A DNA stretch of 29,269 bases from a virus, in IMG/VR virus record IMGVR_UViG_3300013099_000063, positions 1-29,269 of that record; one strand, written 5' to 3'. A program made the translations under genes and the position numbers. A model generated the notes under the pieces. The model was not told the origin of the DNA. It ran no database searches and was given only the letters and a program-made list of their open reading frames with translations. Positions 16,335 through 24,714 of the stretch are shown here, one piece after another; positions within the stretch are counted from its first letter, which is position 1; the number at the start of each line of letters is the position of its first letter.

Positions 16335-18329
16335 ATGAGTTCTAATGGAGGTATATTAGGAGCTATAGTTGGGGGGATTATAGGTTATTTGGTGCCTGGT
16401 TTAGGCATGTTATATGGTGTTAGTCTTGGGTATGCTGTAGGAATGATGATTGATCCTGCAACTCCTGATCTGCCTACTCCCGGAGTTCCTGATCCTCAAG
16501 ATATTGTTATGTCAAGTTCTGTGGGTACTCCAGTTCCTGATTTAATTGGTACTGGAATGATAACGGGACACCTCCTTGCATATGGAAATGAACGTGTAGA
16601 AGAAGTCTATGACACAATGGAAGGTGGTGGAGGTAAAGGTGGTGGGGGTGGTGGTGATAAAACATATATTTCAGGCTATTTATATTATATGTCTTGGGCT
16701 GTTGGTATTTGTGCTGGTCCCATTTCAGCCTTGCATACAATATTTAGGGAAGATGAAGTTGTCTGGGAAGGATCTCTTGAACTTCCGGAATCTGGCGGAG
16801 AAGAAACAATCACTTTAGATGGAATGGGTTCCTGTACGTTCTATTTTGGAACAGATGATCAAGTAGCAAATGATCTTGTGGCTGAATTAATTCCCAATCC
16901 CGATTATAATACTCCTTATAGAAACTTCTGTTATGCTGTTTTAGATGATTGTATAATGGGTGAATACACTGATAGATGTCCAACTTTACGTTTTGTTATT
17001 TCTAAATTACCTGAATATGATTTTTTGTCAAATAAAGAAATAATTCAAGAATATGATTATAATCCCATTCATGGAATTTGGCATATTTTACATAATTTGT
17101 GTGGATTATCTGAGAATTGGTTAGATGAAGATTCTTTTGCTGTATCTGCTGATGCATGTTTTCTTGAGTATAGAGGAATAAGTGCTTTGTTTATCTCACA
17201 ACAATCTGCAATTGATTACATAGCCACTTTGAATATGCATGCCGATTGTGTACTTAGATATGGGTCTGATGGGAAGTTTCATATTAAATTACTTCGAGAT
17301 GACTATGCTGTAGAAAGTTTACCTGTAATTGAAGAATCTGTTTTAGTAGACGATCCAACATTCAAAAGAGATAGTTGGGCAGGCACTATTAATGAGGTGA
17401 AGGTACAATATACTGAATTAATTACTGTTCGTAAAAAGGAAGTTTGGCTTAATAATTGTTATTTTATCGACAATGGAATTCATGCGGCATCAACCACGTG
17501 GATGCCCTCCAATAACCTTCTCGGAACTTTTGTAATTGGAGATTATGTAGGACAAGTACATTTATCCATCGATGGTGGGAACACTTGGGCAACAGCAGGT
17601 GAGTTAGATGGTGCGACTGGTGAAGTATATGTTTCTTATGAAAATTCTTATTTATTTGCCGCATCTGGTAATTATGTGTATAAATCAGGAAATTTGGGAA
17701 TATCCTGGGTGAAAGGTACTGCATTACCATATTCTGGTGTGGTTAGGTTTGCTGTAAAGTGGAATAGTGCTGGTGAAAAATATGCTTTAATTGGTGAGTG
17801 GTCACCTCGAACAAGATGGCTCACTTCAGTGGATGGTTTGTCTTGGGATTATGAATGGTATCTTAGTCTATACGCTGGGTACAGTGCGAGTATAGAATTT
17901 GATAATGATCATTGGATTGGAACTTTTAGTGAACAAACTGTTTTAGCTATATCAAGTGATGATATGACTACAAAACGTATTCCAACTGGTGTCTTTCCTT
18001 CTGCGGGTTCAGTTCATTATGAAATGGCGACCGATGGAGTCATATTAACTTGGGGACTGGGGTATAAAGATACATTCGATAATGATTTTAAACGCAATGA
18101 TGGGACACTTATAACTTTCATGCGTTATAATTCAATAGCCCGACTATGGTTGGGTTCGCAACATACTGGTTCGGGTCCACGTGGCATATTTCAATCCAAA
18201 GATGGAATAAATTGGGAAGTTGTTGATTGTGCTGCGGGTCCTTTTGGAACTGTCAATTCTGTTGCACTTGGAAGTGGCAGCGGAATTTGTATAAATTCCG
18301 TTCGTGGATTGTGGATTTTAGAAAGATAG
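16335..18329 (+). CDS. Tail-tip hub N-terminal module, copy 3, fused to a second BNR/Asp-box beta-propeller
   Basis: The 664-residue third paralogue repeats the hub N-module (residues about 1-367), with IDPATPDLPTPGVPD, a longer Gly-rich loop (GGGGKGGGGGG), YMSWAVGICAGPI and YNTPYRNFCYAVLDDC, ending in NEVKVQYTELITVRK. The remainder is a different Asp-box propeller with SIDGGNTW, SVDGLSWDY and SKDGINWEV; it differs strongly from that of copy 2. Unlike copy 2 it has a 16-base spacer with AAAGGA before its ATG. The stop is followed at once by the gene for the missing hub C-half. Receptor binding is inferred; the sequence shows no catalytic residues I can identify. Confidence 0.85.
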   Translation: MSSNGGILGAIVGGIIGYLVPGLGMLYGVSLGYAVGMMIDPATPDLPTPGVPDPQDIVMSSSVGTPVPDLIGTGMITGHLLAYGNERVEEVYDTMEGGGGKGGGGGGDKTYISGYLYYMSWAVGICAGPISALHTIFREDEVVWEGSLELPESGGEETITLDGMGSCTFYFGTDDQVANDLVAELIPNPDYNTPYRNFCYAVLDDCIMGEYTDRCPTLRFVISKLPEYDFLSNKEIIQEYDYNPIHGIWHILHNLCGLSENWLDEDSFAVSADACFLEYRGISALFISQQSAIDYIATLNMHADCVLRYGSDGKFHIKLLRDDYAVESLPVIEESVLVDDPTFKRDSWAGTINEVKVQYTELITVRKKEVWLNNCYFIDNGIHAASTTWMPSNNLLGTFVIGDYVGQVHLSIDGGNTWATAGELDGATGEVYVSYENSYLFAASGNYVYKSGNLGISWVKGTALPYSGVVRFAVKWNSAGEKYALIGEWSPRTRWLTSVDGLSWDYEWYLSLYAGYSASIEFDNDHWIGTFSEQTVLAISSDDMTTKRIPTGVFPSAGSVHYEMATDGVILTWGLGYKDTFDNDFKRNDGTLITFMRYNSIARLWLGSQHTGSGPRGIFQSKDGINWEVVDCAAGPFGTVNSVALGSGSGICINSVRGLWILER

Positions 18330-18333
18330 ATAT

Positions 18334-18338
18334 GGGAG
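18334..18338 (+). promoter_or_regulatory. Ribosome binding site that decides the start of the hub C-half gene
   Basis: GGGAG lies eight bases before ATG 18347. Starting there avoids overlap with copy 3 and gives the sequence MAITFKESI. The reading frame extends further upstream, but only as a shadow of copy 3. Confidence 0.6.
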
Positions 18339-18346
18339 TTAATAAA

Positions 18347-19726
18347 ATGGCTATTACATTTAAAGAATCAATTTCAAGTCCAGTAGCAGTGGATATAGGG
18401 AATCAAACTGTTCAAGGCAGGATTGTTTCCAAAACTGTAAAATTTGGGTTGTTTACCACTAATGAAAATGCAGTATGGGCGGCAAAACAACAATTGCAGA
18501 AAGAATCATATCCTTTTGCTTTTATTTCCATTCCAGTAAATAGAAATATGTTTCGTTTGCAGGTTGGAGATGTGTTTAAATTTTCCTATGGTCCATATGG
18601 CATAACAGATATGATTTGTAGAGTTCTTCAAATTGAAGAAGAAGGTTTAAAATCTGAAAAGATTATTATTCATGCTATGGAGGATATATTCTCAGTTGCT
18701 AATGCGATTACGGAATATGGTGATCCTGAAGATAATACTTCAGTAGCGCCTGATTATGCAATAGATCCTTTTACCGTGCAACAAGTACGAGAAGCAATAC
18801 ATGTATTATCTCCTGATTCGATCGGGATTGTGCCGTTGGCAAGTTCTGATAATGAACTACTTCTTGGATACGATGTGTACATGAGTATTGATGATGGGTC
18901 TTCGTATTCTTTTTTAGGAAGATCAACAAGCATTCAGCCATACGGCACGTTAAATGCTGAATATCCTTTAACGTACTCAATTGATGATTCAGTTGGTTTT
19001 GTTGTGGATTTTGTAAATGGTCAAGATACTCTCGAAACTATTACTTTATCTGAAGCTTTAAGTGGTAGTAAAAATGGAGCTTTGCTTGGGGATGAGTATA
19101 TAACTTTTCAAACTATTACTCCAATTACTGAAACCCAATACCGAATTGACGGAATTATCAGAAGTAGATGGGGAAGTGAGCAAGCTGTTCATGCAGTTGA
19201 TACCCCGTTTACTGTTATACCAGCCCCTTTAGTTTTGAAAAATGTGGAAATTTCTGCGGGTGCAGATAGAAAATTTAAGTTCGTTCCATTTAATAACAAA
19301 TTTTCTGGTAGTATAGCTGATGCTATTGCTATAGATTTAAGTATTGTTGGAGTAGCAAAAACCCCATATAAGCCTACTAATTTTATAGCAAATGATGGGG
19401 CATATGATGCACGGTATGATGATGATGTTGATTTAGAGTGGGATTGTAGAGTGCGAGGAGAGGGGGCAGGAATTGGTATTCCCGGTACAGTACTTGCAGA
19501 TGATACACATGAAGGATTGTTTAAAGTTGAGGTTTGGGTAAGTGCTGCTTTAGTTAGAACCACTACTGACTTAGATGCTTTATCCTGGACATATACTGAA
19601 GCTATGAATTTAGCAGATAATACATCCCTTGCATCAGAAATTACTTTCAAATTAACAAATTTTATAGTAGACTCAGGAATAACATACGAATCAGAGGCAG
19701 TGGAAGTGATTTGTACATTAAATTAG
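18347..19726 (+). CDS. Tail-tip hub C-terminal half (separate gene)
   Basis: The 459-residue product aligns in pattern with the second half of GTA gp15 / J-like hub proteins. It contains SPVAVDIGNQTVQGRI, then AVWAAKQQLQKESYPFAF, a strand with FRLQVGDVFKFSYG (the leiGDvv section), RVLQIEEE and IIIHAMEDIF. Further on it has IIRSRWGSEQAVHAV and a fibronectin type III-like end (KTPYKPTNFIANDGA). In related phages this follows the N-module in one chain. Here the N-module occurs three times upstream, each ended by a propeller, and the C-half is made once. It lacks the hydrophobic lead of the N-module. It very likely assembles with one or more of the three upstream products to complete the tip. Confidence 0.8.
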   Translation: MAITFKESISSPVAVDIGNQTVQGRIVSKTVKFGLFTTNENAVWAAKQQLQKESYPFAFISIPVNRNMFRLQVGDVFKFSYGPYGITDMICRVLQIEEEGLKSEKIIIHAMEDIFSVANAITEYGDPEDNTSVAPDYAIDPFTVQQVREAIHVLSPDSIGIVPLASSDNELLLGYDVYMSIDDGSSYSFLGRSTSIQPYGTLNAEYPLTYSIDDSVGFVVDFVNGQDTLETITLSEALSGSKNGALLGDEYITFQTITPITETQYRIDGIIRSRWGSEQAVHAVDTPFTVIPAPLVLKNVEISAGADRKFKFVPFNNKFSGSIADAIAIDLSIVGVAKTPYKPTNFIANDGAYDARYDDDVDLEWDCRVRGEGAGIGIPGTVLADDTHEGLFKVEVWVSAALVRTTTDLDALSWTYTEAMNLADNTSLASEITFKLTNFIVDSGITYESEAVEVICTLN

Positions 19727-19735
19727 GAGGAAAAA

Positions 19736-20728
19736 ATGACTACCGAGAAATATGATTTACATACTATAGATTATTCAGTACAGGGATGGGACGCCATTTT
19801 AAATACTGATATGGAAAAGTTAGATGACATGATCACTTCCAGAATGATTAATACTATAGGTGAGACGGTTGCTCAATATGATGCAGTTTATTTAAAATCT
19901 GATGGAAAATTTTGGAAAGCACAAGCTGATGGAACTAAACAACCTGCATTGGGATTAATGATTGAATCAGGTGTTGCCGATGACGAAAAACGAATACAAC
20001 GGGAAGGTGTGATAACGAATGTTGCGTGGTCATGGACTACAATTGGAGCGTATGTGTATTTAGATGGGTCAACGGCAGGAGATTTAACAGAAACCGAACC
20101 CTCATCTAATGCTCAGGTTATTGGATATGTTTTGTCTGCTACTTCAATATTTTTTAATCCAGTTGTTATTGCAGAACGTCCATTTGAGATTGGTGGTACT
20201 TGGAATGCCGTACTTGAGGATAGTATGGTTTTATTGAGATTGCCAATTTATAAAGCTTGTACTTTTCCGGAAGATTTAGTTGATTCAAATTTATATGCGG
20301 AAATAAGTGCGACTGCAAGTACGGTTATTACTTTGAAAAAGAATGGAACTTCATTTGGGACGGCAACATTTTTGCCAGATACAAATCCTGATGCGGCGGT
20401 TGCTGTCGATAAAACTGGAGGTAAAGTAGGTATTCCCGTTACCGCTCATGGATTGTCTGAAGGACAGAAAATCATTCTTGATGGAACAACAAACTATGAT
20501 GGAACTTACGAGGTTGACGCTGATTCGTCGACAAATGAAATAGTGATAGTTGCTACTTATGTAGCTGAAACCTTCGCAGGAACAGAAGATATACTACTCT
20601 CATGGGCGTTTTTTGTAGCAGCTTCGGAAACGTCATTTGTTGCAAACGATATTTTGACAATAACTGCTCCAGTCACAGCAGATACCACTCTTGCAGATTT
20701 AGGATGGGTGATTGTTGGTACAAGATAA
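19736..20728 (+). CDS. Tail fibre-like protein with an interrupted C-terminal beta domain
   Basis: This 330-residue protein starts like many phage fibre N-termini (YDLHTIDYSVQGWDAILNTDMEKLDDMI). Residues about 40-145 resemble DUF2190-type beta domains (AQYDAVYLKSDGKFWKAQAD, ALGLMIESGV, GAYVYLDGSTAGDLTETEP). Residues about 175-224 and 286-330 look like two parts of one fibre C-terminal domain (TVITLKKNGTSFGTATF and then SFVANDILTITAPV, TLADLGWVIVGTR). Residues about 225-285 (VTAHGLSEGQKIILDGTTNY and following) form a separate module seen in other phage tail proteins, here inserted between them. A GGAGG site at 19727-19731 precedes the start. It is a likely receptor-binding or fibre-base component; no enzyme motif is visible. 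Confidence 0.65.
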   Translation: MTTEKYDLHTIDYSVQGWDAILNTDMEKLDDMITSRMINTIGETVAQYDAVYLKSDGKFWKAQADGTKQPALGLMIESGVADDEKRIQREGVITNVAWSWTTIGAYVYLDGSTAGDLTETEPSSNAQVIGYVLSATSIFFNPVVIAERPFEIGGTWNAVLEDSMVLLRLPIYKACTFPEDLVDSNLYAEISATASTVITLKKNGTSFGTATFLPDTNPDAAVAVDKTGGKVGIPVTAHGLSEGQKIILDGTTNYDGTYEVDADSSTNEIVIVATYVAETFAGTEDILLSWAFFVAASETSFVANDILTITAPVTADTTLADLGWVIVGTR

Positions 20729-20737
20729 GGGGGAGAA

Positions 20738-23700
20738 ATGAGTTATACATTTAAATCAATTATTTTAGATGCGGCTGATAATCATGGAGATGCAAGCTAT
20801 ATCGGAATTCTATCAGTGGATTTCTGGTTTGAAGGTTCCAAAATAACTAATATAGAAACAACTGATTTTGTTGCTTATGCAACTACGGAATATAGTACCA
20901 GTTACGATGCAGCTATGGCTTTTGATACCTCCCTTCCAAAAACAGGTACAGCTACGGGTAACCGTTGGTATTCATCCGTAGGCAATAATAGCATTCAAAG
21001 ATTGATTTGTGTTTTTAATTCTGAAACAGAATTTGATGAAATTAGAATAAATAATTCTCATCATGGAGGCACATTAACAGATCGTGGTATTAATAATGTA
21101 AAAATACATGGTTCTACGGACAGTATTACTGACACAACCTATGATGCCGCAATTGCAAATTCTACGTTAATTTTTGATGGTGTCTTTGCAGAACATGTTG
21201 GTACTGACACTGAAGATGAGGAAATTTTAACTTTATTAGTAAATAAATTTCAAATTACTATTGATGCTGGTGATATTGATTCTGATTTAACTCATTTTCC
21301 TTTACTCATTATTTTAAATTCTGAAGAGAATGAATATCATAAAACTATGTTTGAAGCTATTCAACATGATTGGCGTAAATTAAAAATAACCAAGGCTGAT
21401 AATTCTGAATTATATGTAGAGAAAGTTCATTGGGGTGGTGGTCCAGGAATTGTTTTGCATATTCATTCAGATACGTATGATGGTAGTGTTATGTATAAAG
21501 ATAGTTCTCAGTATTCTCATTTAATTGATGGTGCTGTTGTGCGTCACAGTACCGACCAATCTCAATGGGGTGATAGTTCTATAGACTTACCAGGGAATAG
21601 TGGTTTAGTTATTGCAGCTTCCCCCTATTTACAATTTACAGGTGATTTTACAATTCATCAATGGGTTTACCCCACTGGCGGCGGGTCCATGTCGTTAGTT
21701 AATTATGATTCATCTAATAATTTTCACGCATTATATTTAGATTCAAGTACATCAGGAAGGGTCATTATTGCTGGAGCAAATAACCTAACAGGAATTGTTT
21801 TAACAGCCGATACTTGGCAACATTTTGCTTTAGTAAGAAATGGAACTTCATTAAAAGCTTATATTGATGGCGTACAATCAGGGACCACTGGCACATCTTC
21901 GGGAACAGTAGGTGGGGTTACTCTTAATTATATAGGTCGTTCTACTTCTACACATTATGGAAATGGATACATTGATGAAATTATTGTTCATAATGGAGAA
22001 GCTCTTTGGACTACGACATTTACCCCACCAACTGCGGCAATGGTAAACATGTACGGAGTATTATGGGCTTCCCGTGATGATTTCGTAATTTCATCTTCGA
22101 CAGATACAGTTTTGGAATTAGAGTATGGAGCCACTCCAATAGAGCGTCTTGAGTTTTTTGATGATGTGCATAGAGGCCCCGATTTAGTTGTTGCCGATAA
22201 CGGAAGAACTCTCTCACACGGGGCGGCGGCTGTTGATTACGAGCAAGTTATTTGTAAACAAGGACGAACAACCGGAAAATGGTATTTTGAAGTAATTTGC
22301 ACATCTACAAGTATTTATGAAGCAATTGGAGTGCAAAGAGGTTATGAAACTCCCGAAACATACGTAGGTGATACTGTTAACGGATGGGGTTTCATGAACA
22401 CCTTGTTTTTCAATAGTACGACTGTGACGCCAACTGATACATTTAATACTGGTGATATAGTCGGTGTTGCCGTGGATATGGATAATGGTTATATTTGGTG
22501 GAGTATAAATGGAACTTGGGTCGGTGTCTCTGGTGATTCTCCCAATCCAGTAACAGGCACCGATCCAGCCTATTCAAATTTACCTGATGTGGTCTATCCG
22601 GCTTTATCAATGTACACCTTAACTTCTGAAATGACAGCTTGTTTTATTGAATCCCATATGAACTATTCAATACCTTCTGGATTTTCAGCTTGGTGTGAAG
22701 ATTCTACAGTCGGAAATAATATTGATTATGTTAGTTCAGTAGATAATTTGGATTCACAAAACAAAACTGTTACTGCTAAATCAATAATTTTAGATATTGC
22801 TGATAATCATGGGGGTTCATATATTGGTGTTCGCTCTATTGATTTCTGGTTGAATGGTGAAAAGTTGACTGTTTTGACCGCTGATATTACTGCATATGCA
22901 ACAACTGAATATAGTACGGGACAAGCTGAGTATGCGTTTGATACTTCTTATACGAAAATTGGAACTGGTACAAACACACAGTGGTTATCAAATGCAGTAA
23001 CAACTAATCAAAGATTAATTTGTGTTTTTGATCTACCTATTGTGTTTGATACAATTATTATCAATAACGCTCACGGTTCTGGGACTAATACTGATCGTGG
23101 ATCGCAGAATGTTGTTATTAATATTTCCTCCGATGCAATTACTGACACAACTTATGATGCTGCCATTGCAAATTCAACAGAGCTTTTTGATGATGTATTT
23201 AGAGAACATCAAGCAGTGGATCAAGAACATTCACAAGTGGTGTATGTTGCTGCTCCATCAATTGAACAGGTGGATGCGACTTTTCTGCTTTCTTCCGATA
23301 CTACAGATGGAAGTGTAGTATTTCAAGATTCGTCTTTTAGTGGACATGGTATTGAATATGCGGGGGACACTCATCATGAAGATACGGAAAAGCAATTTGG
23401 GGCCACCTCTATTTATTTTGATGGTACTGAAGATTATTTAAGTATTCCTGATTCGACTGATTTTACATTTGGTTCGGGGGATTGGACAATTGATTTCTGT
23501 ATGCAACGAGGTCGAAATTCCACTCGTGAAATGGTTTTTGGTCAATGTGATTCGTCAGGCAATGGCTCTTCTATTTCAATGAGAATGGAAATTACAGCAG
23601 GAGATGTCGTTTCTTTGTACTTAATGAATTCAAATAAAGCTTCATCTTATTCATTATCTGATACCAGTAATTTTTATCATATAGCCTGGGTTAGAAAGGG

Positions 23701-24697
23701 TAGTAATTTATTATTATTTGTCGATGGTACTTTAGAAGACACTATGTCGATTGGAACTGGGTCTTTAGTTGATTCCTCTACTGATTTTTCCATTGGGCGT
23801 CAGGGGGAATATGCTGGTATTTACTATCAAGGTTATATAGATGAGTTCAGAATTGTCAAAGGAACTGCTGTTTGGACAAGTAATTTTATTCCTCCAAATA
23901 GATCATATATTAGACCACTCATAGTTTCGGAAAATGTCTGGAAATCAGATTTTAAAGCTGTGTATCATATGAATCAAGATCCTGCTGGAGCTGTAACTGG
24001 AGGCATAAAAGAATCTACTTCTAATGCACATCATGGAACTTCATCAGGTATGACAAGTGCTAATTTAGTTGAAGGTTTGTTCGGACACGGATTTGATTTT
24101 GATGGAAGTAATGACTCTATAGATTTGAATACACTTCCCATGATTGATTCGACGGAACCATTTACTATTTCTGCAATAGTTAATTTAGATGCTTTTACTG
24201 ATAATTATCCTACAATTATTACAACTCATACAGATATAGCCGAAAATTGGAGATTTGTATTTTCTAATCAAGCTGGTTATTTAGATATAGCTTTTGGTTC
24301 TGGTTCTGCTACATTTGCAAATGGAACTACAGGAAATATTTCACTGGCTGTTGATACTGACTATTTGGTAACTCTTGTTTATAATGGTAGTGGTGCAAGT
24401 ACTCTATCTAATTACACTTTATACGTTGATGGAGTGAATAAAACTTTATCAGCTTCAAGTGCTTTTGGTACTGAGACTGCTGCTAATACTCGAATTGGAG
24501 GATACACTACAAATACAATGTGGGATGGACTTATAAGTGAAGTCACCATTGAACAAGGTGAAAGATCAGCTACATGGGAAGCAGTAAATAATCTGGCAAT
24601 AACTAATTCACTATTGGCTTTCAGTGGTCCCTCGGAAGGGGGTCCCGATCCCGAAGGAAGTACCGCAACACCAATAATGATGATAATTTTTACATAA
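20738..24697 (+). CDS. Large multidomain lectin-like tail protein (discoidin-like, LamG-like, SPRY-like)
   Basis: This 1319-residue protein is built from carbohydrate/protein-binding modules. Residues about 2-160 and 680-830 are duplicated discoidin-like units (SIILDAADNHG / SIILDIADNHG; both contain AYATTEYST, RLICVF and TDTTYDAAIANST). Residues about 165-235 resemble DUF2341 (FQITIDAGDIDSDLTHFPLLI). LamG / concanavalin A-like domains occupy about 300-435, 910-1055 and 1140-1295, each with the W-x-H-x-A or equivalent strand and a YIDG / FVDG / YVDG turn. Residues about 480-640 match a SPRY-like domain (GKWYFEVICTS, GDIVGVAVDMDNG, WWSINGTWVG). There is no enzyme motif. It is a strong candidate side fibre or adhesin that binds host surface glycans. 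GGGGGAG at 20729-20735 precedes the start. Confidence 0.8.
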   Translation: MSYTFKSIILDAADNHGDASYIGILSVDFWFEGSKITNIETTDFVAYATTEYSTSYDAAMAFDTSLPKTGTATGNRWYSSVGNNSIQRLICVFNSETEFDEIRINNSHHGGTLTDRGINNVKIHGSTDSITDTTYDAAIANSTLIFDGVFAEHVGTDTEDEEILTLLVNKFQITIDAGDIDSDLTHFPLLIILNSEENEYHKTMFEAIQHDWRKLKITKADNSELYVEKVHWGGGPGIVLHIHSDTYDGSVMYKDSSQYSHLIDGAVVRHSTDQSQWGDSSIDLPGNSGLVIAASPYLQFTGDFTIHQWVYPTGGGSMSLVNYDSSNNFHALYLDSSTSGRVIIAGANNLTGIVLTADTWQHFALVRNGTSLKAYIDGVQSGTTGTSSGTVGGVTLNYIGRSTSTHYGNGYIDEIIVHNGEALWTTTFTPPTAAMVNMYGVLWASRDDFVISSSTDTVLELEYGATPIERLEFFDDVHRGPDLVVADNGRTLSHGAAAVDYEQVICKQGRTTGKWYFEVICTSTSIYEAIGVQRGYETPETYVGDTVNGWGFMNTLFFNSTTVTPTDTFNTGDIVGVAVDMDNGYIWWSINGTWVGVSGDSPNPVTGTDPAYSNLPDVVYPALSMYTLTSEMTACFIESHMNYSIPSGFSAWCEDSTVGNNIDYVSSVDNLDSQNKTVTAKSIILDIADNHGGSYIGVRSIDFWLNGEKLTVLTADITAYATTEYSTGQAEYAFDTSYTKIGTGTNTQWLSNAVTTNQRLICVFDLPIVFDTIIINNAHGSGTNTDRGSQNVVINISSDAITDTTYDAAIANSTELFDDVFREHQAVDQEHSQVVYVAAPSIEQVDATFLLSSDTTDGSVVFQDSSFSGHGIEYAGDTHHEDTEKQFGATSIYFDGTEDYLSIPDSTDFTFGSGDWTIDFCMQRGRNSTREMVFGQCDSSGNGSSISMRMEITAGDVVSLYLMNSNKASSYSLSDTSNFYHIAWVRKGSNLLLFVDGTLEDTMSIGTGSLVDSSTDFSIGRQGEYAGIYYQGYIDEFRIVKGTAVWTSNFIPPNRSYIRPLIVSENVWKSDFKAVYHMNQDPAGAVTGGIKESTSNAHHGTSSGMTSANLVEGLFGHGFDFDGSNDSIDLNTLPMIDSTEPFTISAIVNLDAFTDNYPTIITTHTDIAENWRFVFSNQAGYLDIAFGSGSATFANGTTGNISLAVDTDYLVTLVYNGSGASTLSNYTLYVDGVNKTLSASSAFGTETAANTRIGGYTTNTMWDGLISEVTIEQGERSATWEAVNNLAITNSLLAFSGPSEGGPDPEGSTATPIMMIIFT
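20753..23190 (+). repeat. Internal duplication of a ~150-residue discoidin-like unit
   Basis: Unit 1 is at about 20753-21190 and unit 2 at about 22778-23190. They share AAATCAAT-A/T-ATTTTAGAT at the start and near-identical coding for TDTTYDAAIANST at the end, with moderate divergence between. The LamG-like and SPRY-like domains lie between the two units. Confidence 0.85.
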
Positions 24698-24714
24698 CAA
24701 GAAGGTGTTAAACA

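Larger units (their letters stand above)
12083..17430 (+). repeat. Three tandem copies of the hub N-terminal module
   Basis: Copies lie at about 12083-13180, 14306-15400 and 16335-17430. They share about 365 residues of the same module, with patches of very high DNA identity. For example a 47-base segment is identical at 12497-12543 and 14720-14766, and a 23-base segment at 12296-12318 and 14519-14541. The similarity ends at the same point in each copy, just after NE-V/M-KVQYT, where three different propellers begin. Confidence 0.93.

Noticed and set aside
13185-18329. Frameshifts or sequencing errors that broke one hub gene into pieces
   Set aside because: Each of the three upstream genes has a full N-module, a full distinct propeller and its own start and stop; the pieces are not sequential fragments of one protein.
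15405-18329. Active sialidases
   Set aside because: Asp-box motifs are present but the arginine triad and Tyr/Glu pair of sialidases could not be identified, so only a propeller fold is claimed.
12083-19726. A diversity-generating retroelement acting on the propellers
   Set aside because: No reverse transcriptase, no template repeat and no A-specific substitution pattern were found; the copies differ by whole-domain replacement instead.
24620-24665. GC-rich stretch near the end of the lectin-like gene as a terminator
   Set aside because: Attempts to pair the G- and C-rich blocks gave no stem longer than about four bases, and it lies within the coding region.
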